Shown here: positions 62,491 to 64,000 of the stretch, piece by piece
How the letters are laid out: every line of letters begins with the position of its first letter
Position numbering within the stretch: the stretch's first letter is position 1
Source: Alteribacillus sp. YIM 98480
GTDB lineage: Bacteria; Bacillota; Bacilli; Bacillales; Marinococcaceae
Length of the DNA stretch: 64,000 nucleotides
Direction of reading: 5' to 3'
NCBI RefSeq assembly: GCF_009765375.1
Contig: NZ_VTOK01000003.1
Coordinates: 231,445-295,444 of the forward strand
Made by a program: the position numbers and the translations under genes
Notes under the pieces: model-generated
The model's input: only the letters and a program-made list of their open reading frames with translations
Databases searched by the model: none
What the model was told of the DNA's origin: nothing

Positions 62491-63639
62491 TCAAGTTGTC
62501 TGACCTCCATCAACTACTAAAGTGTGTCCTGTTACAAAGCTTGAGGAATCCGAAGCAAGGAAAGCTAAAGCACCAGATAATTCTTCTGGACGGCCAAATC
62601 GTCTCATAGGAATTCGTTCACGTAACCATGCCTGTCCTTGTTTATCTATCGAATCAGTAAAACCGGAGTCAATCGATCCTGGAGCTAATGCATTCACTCT
62701 AATACCGTGCTGTGCCCAACTTACAGCTAAGTCTTTTGTTAATTTAATAACAGCCGCTTTTGTTGTAGTATATGGAACAACCTCTCCGCCTTCAGGAGGA
62801 AATGACATAAGACCTCCTGAGGAAGTGATATTAATAATTGTTCCTCCTCCAAACTCAATCATATATTTTGCTGCTTCTTGACAACATAAAAAGGTTCCTG
62901 TCAAATTGACATCTACAACTTTTGACCATCCATCGACAGAGATATCTTCAGGAGGACCTGCCCAAAACGTGCCTGCACTATTTACCAAAATATCGAGTGA
63001 ACCAAATCGATCAACCGTTTCTTTTACAGTTTTTCTCACTTTTTCTTTATTGGTCACGTCACAATGTAATCCAAGAGATTCAACCTCGTGCTTTTCTGAT
63101 ATTTCGCCTGCTAATTCTTCACACAAATTTTCTTTACGAGCAGCCAGTACAACATTACAACCCAAATCGGCCAATGTATGAGCCATGATACTAGCCATAT
63201 CACCGTGCCCGCCCACGATCAGTGCTGTCTTATTTTGTAAGTTAAATGTATTCAATACTGATGGATAACTTTGTAATCTTGAGCTAGGAGGGGTAACTGT
63301 CGGTTTACCTGGAGGGGCTGACAATAAATCAGCCTCATCCATGACAAGTGCAATTCTCTTACCACCCATATTTGCAGTATCTTTTACCGCAGCTTTCCAT
63401 TCTGACGATTCTAGCATAAGATCCAACGCGTCTCTGTCCTCAAAGTATAATTCAGCTAGGCCATCCCATTCGGGTTCAAGTCCATAACGATCAAAATCTA
63501 ATTCTGCTTTACCATGAGTGTAACCAATCAACCCAGGGAGTTTCTTTGCTGCTTCCGCGTGTGGACCACGCCACCATTCCAAGAACTGATGTTTAGACCA
63601 TTCACTCGGACGACTGGCTAAAACAACAAACTTAATCAT
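62491..63639 (-). CDS. Fusion of an EthD-like domain and a short-chain dehydrogenase
   Basis: 382 residues. Residues 1-100 are an EthD-like domain (SKHQFLEWWRGPHAEAAKKL, PGLIGYTHGK, WDGLAELYFEDRDALDLML). After a proline-rich linker, residues 133-382 are an SDR: LDILVNSAGTFWAGPP, NITSSGGLMSF, YTTTKAAVIKLTKDLAVSWA (Tyr-x3-Lys) and VTGHTLVVDGG. The cofactor loop is unusual, ALIVGGHGDMASIMAHTL instead of TGxxxGIG. The Met start is standard. The fusion links the two activities that occur as separate genes elsewhere in the cluster. Confidence 0.85.
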   Translation of the reverse strand: MIKFVVLASRPSEWSKHQFLEWWRGPHAEAAKKLPGLIGYTHGKAELDFDRYGLEPEWDGLAELYFEDRDALDLMLESSEWKAAVKDTANMGGKRIALVMDEADLLSAPPGKPTVTPPSSRLQSYPSVLNTFNLQNKTALIVGGHGDMASIMAHTLADLGCNVVLAARKENLCEELAGEISEKHEVESLGLHCDVTNKEKVRKTVKETVDRFGSLDILVNSAGTFWAGPPEDISVDGWSKVVDVNLTGTFLCCQEAAKYMIEFGGGTIINITSSGGLMSFPPEGGEVVPYTTTKAAVIKLTKDLAVSWAQHGIRVNALAPGSIDSGFTDSIDKQGQAWLRERIPMRRFGRPEELSGALAFLASDSSSFVTGHTLVVDGGQTT

Positions 63640-63655
63640 AGGTTATGCCCCCCTT

Positions 63656-64000
63656 CTACAGCCCTGTCCAGGCAGGTTCCCGTTTGTTGAGAAAGGCTTG
63701 TACTCCTTCCCTGGCATCTCCACTTTGGTGAACTACATTACACGCCAAATGTTCTAGTACCATAAGTGTATCGGTATCTGCATCTAATCCTCGGTTTGCC
63801 GCCATTTTGGTGATCCACATAACAAACGGACTCTTGTCTACCAATGGCTCTAAAAACTCATCTACTACTTTATCCAATTCTTCAAATGGAGCTGACACAT
63901 TAACCAATCCCCACTCTTCGCACTTTTTTCCACTCAAGAGCTTTCCGGTTAACATGAGCTCTTTGGCTCGTCGCATTCCTACGTATCTTGGCAGACGATA
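63656..64000 (-). CDS. Enoyl-CoA hydratase/isomerase, C-terminal part (cut by window edge)
   Basis: 114 residues of the crotonase family; the frame is open at base 64000, so the N-terminus with the catalytic glutamates is outside. YRLPRYVGMRRAKELMLTGK then LLSGKKCEEWGLVNVSAPFE, VMWITKMAANRGLDADTDTL and the end DAREGVQAFLNKREPAWTG are typical of the C-terminal half. It lies 16 bp upstream of the EthD-SDR gene on the same strand, so it is likely in the same operon. Hydration of an alpha,beta-unsaturated acyl-CoA is the expected role. Confidence 0.9.
   Translation of the reverse strand, partial: YRLPRYVGMRRAKELMLTGKLLSGKKCEEWGLVNVSAPFEELDKVVDEFLEPLVDKSPFVMWITKMAANRGLDADTDTLMVLEHLACNVVHQSGDAREGVQAFLNKREPAWTGL

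Noticed and set aside
1..64000. CRISPR arrays, tRNA or rRNA genes, prophage or integrase modules
   Set aside because: None seen on either strand; the only repeats are dispersed inverted repeats and the LysR fragment.

Overview
The window looks like a chromosome segment of a low-GC Gram-positive endospore-former of the family Bacillaceae. The evidence is AGGAGG-type ribosome sites before nearly every gene, a tyrosyl T-box leader, a MarR-tyrosyl-tRNA synthetase pair like ywaE-tyrZ of Bacillus subtilis, a YmaF homologue, Bacillus-type dispersed inverted repeats and GTG/TTG starts. Species cannot be fixed from the sequence.

Layout. 1-5.5 kb: the start of a lyase-superfamily gene runs off the left edge, then an oxalate/formate-type MFS transporter and a FdhF/YdeP-type molybdopterin oxidoreductase, each behind a similar leader with two small hairpins and a terminator. 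5.6-7.9 kb: an acidic and a basic secreted low-complexity protein, then YmaF. 8-10.1 kb: tyrosyl-tRNA synthetase, T-box, MarR regulator. 10.5-16.6 kb: M42 and M20 hydrolases, two membrane proteins (one DUF5058) and a divergent GAF/PucR-type regulator. 16.6-21.1 kb: a decaying accessory stretch with a peroxiredoxin-like gene carrying TGA at the expected active-site cysteine, a SigJ-like sigma factor relic with an internal inversion, an EamA exporter and a dead IS3-family element.

21.2-28.8 kb: a carbohydrate operon (SorC regulator, class I aldolase, CUT1 ABC importer, 2-hydroxyacid dehydrogenase, FGGY kinase) with a CcpA-like site. 28.9-46.3 kb: a LysR regulator and a divergent operon with an Opp/Dpp importer, an amidohydrolase, two C45-family amide hydrolases, an esterase, a class III aminotransferase and a succinate-semialdehyde-type dehydrogenase. 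Together they suggest uptake of an amide-linked compound, release of an amine, and transamination and oxidation to an acid. A broken copy of the LysR 3' end sits at the far side of this block.

46.4-48.2 kb: small genes, including a DUF1643 gene whose frame stays open past its TGA stop. 48.2-64 kb: one long minus-strand set, probably a catabolic operon using acyl-CoA intermediates: TRAP importer, AMP-dependent acyl-CoA ligase, enoyl-CoA hydratase, several SDR and MDR dehydrogenases, an old-yellow-enzyme-like reductase, a thiolase-like protein with a DUF35 partner, EthD-like proteins and electron transfer flavoprotein EtfBA. The substrate is unknown; a cyclic or branched carboxylic acid is plausible.

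The strongest leads are the twin-hairpin leaders before the transporter and the oxidoreductase, and the TGA-for-cysteine gene with a SECIS-like hairpin downstream. Positions and starts were read by eye; no database search was possible.
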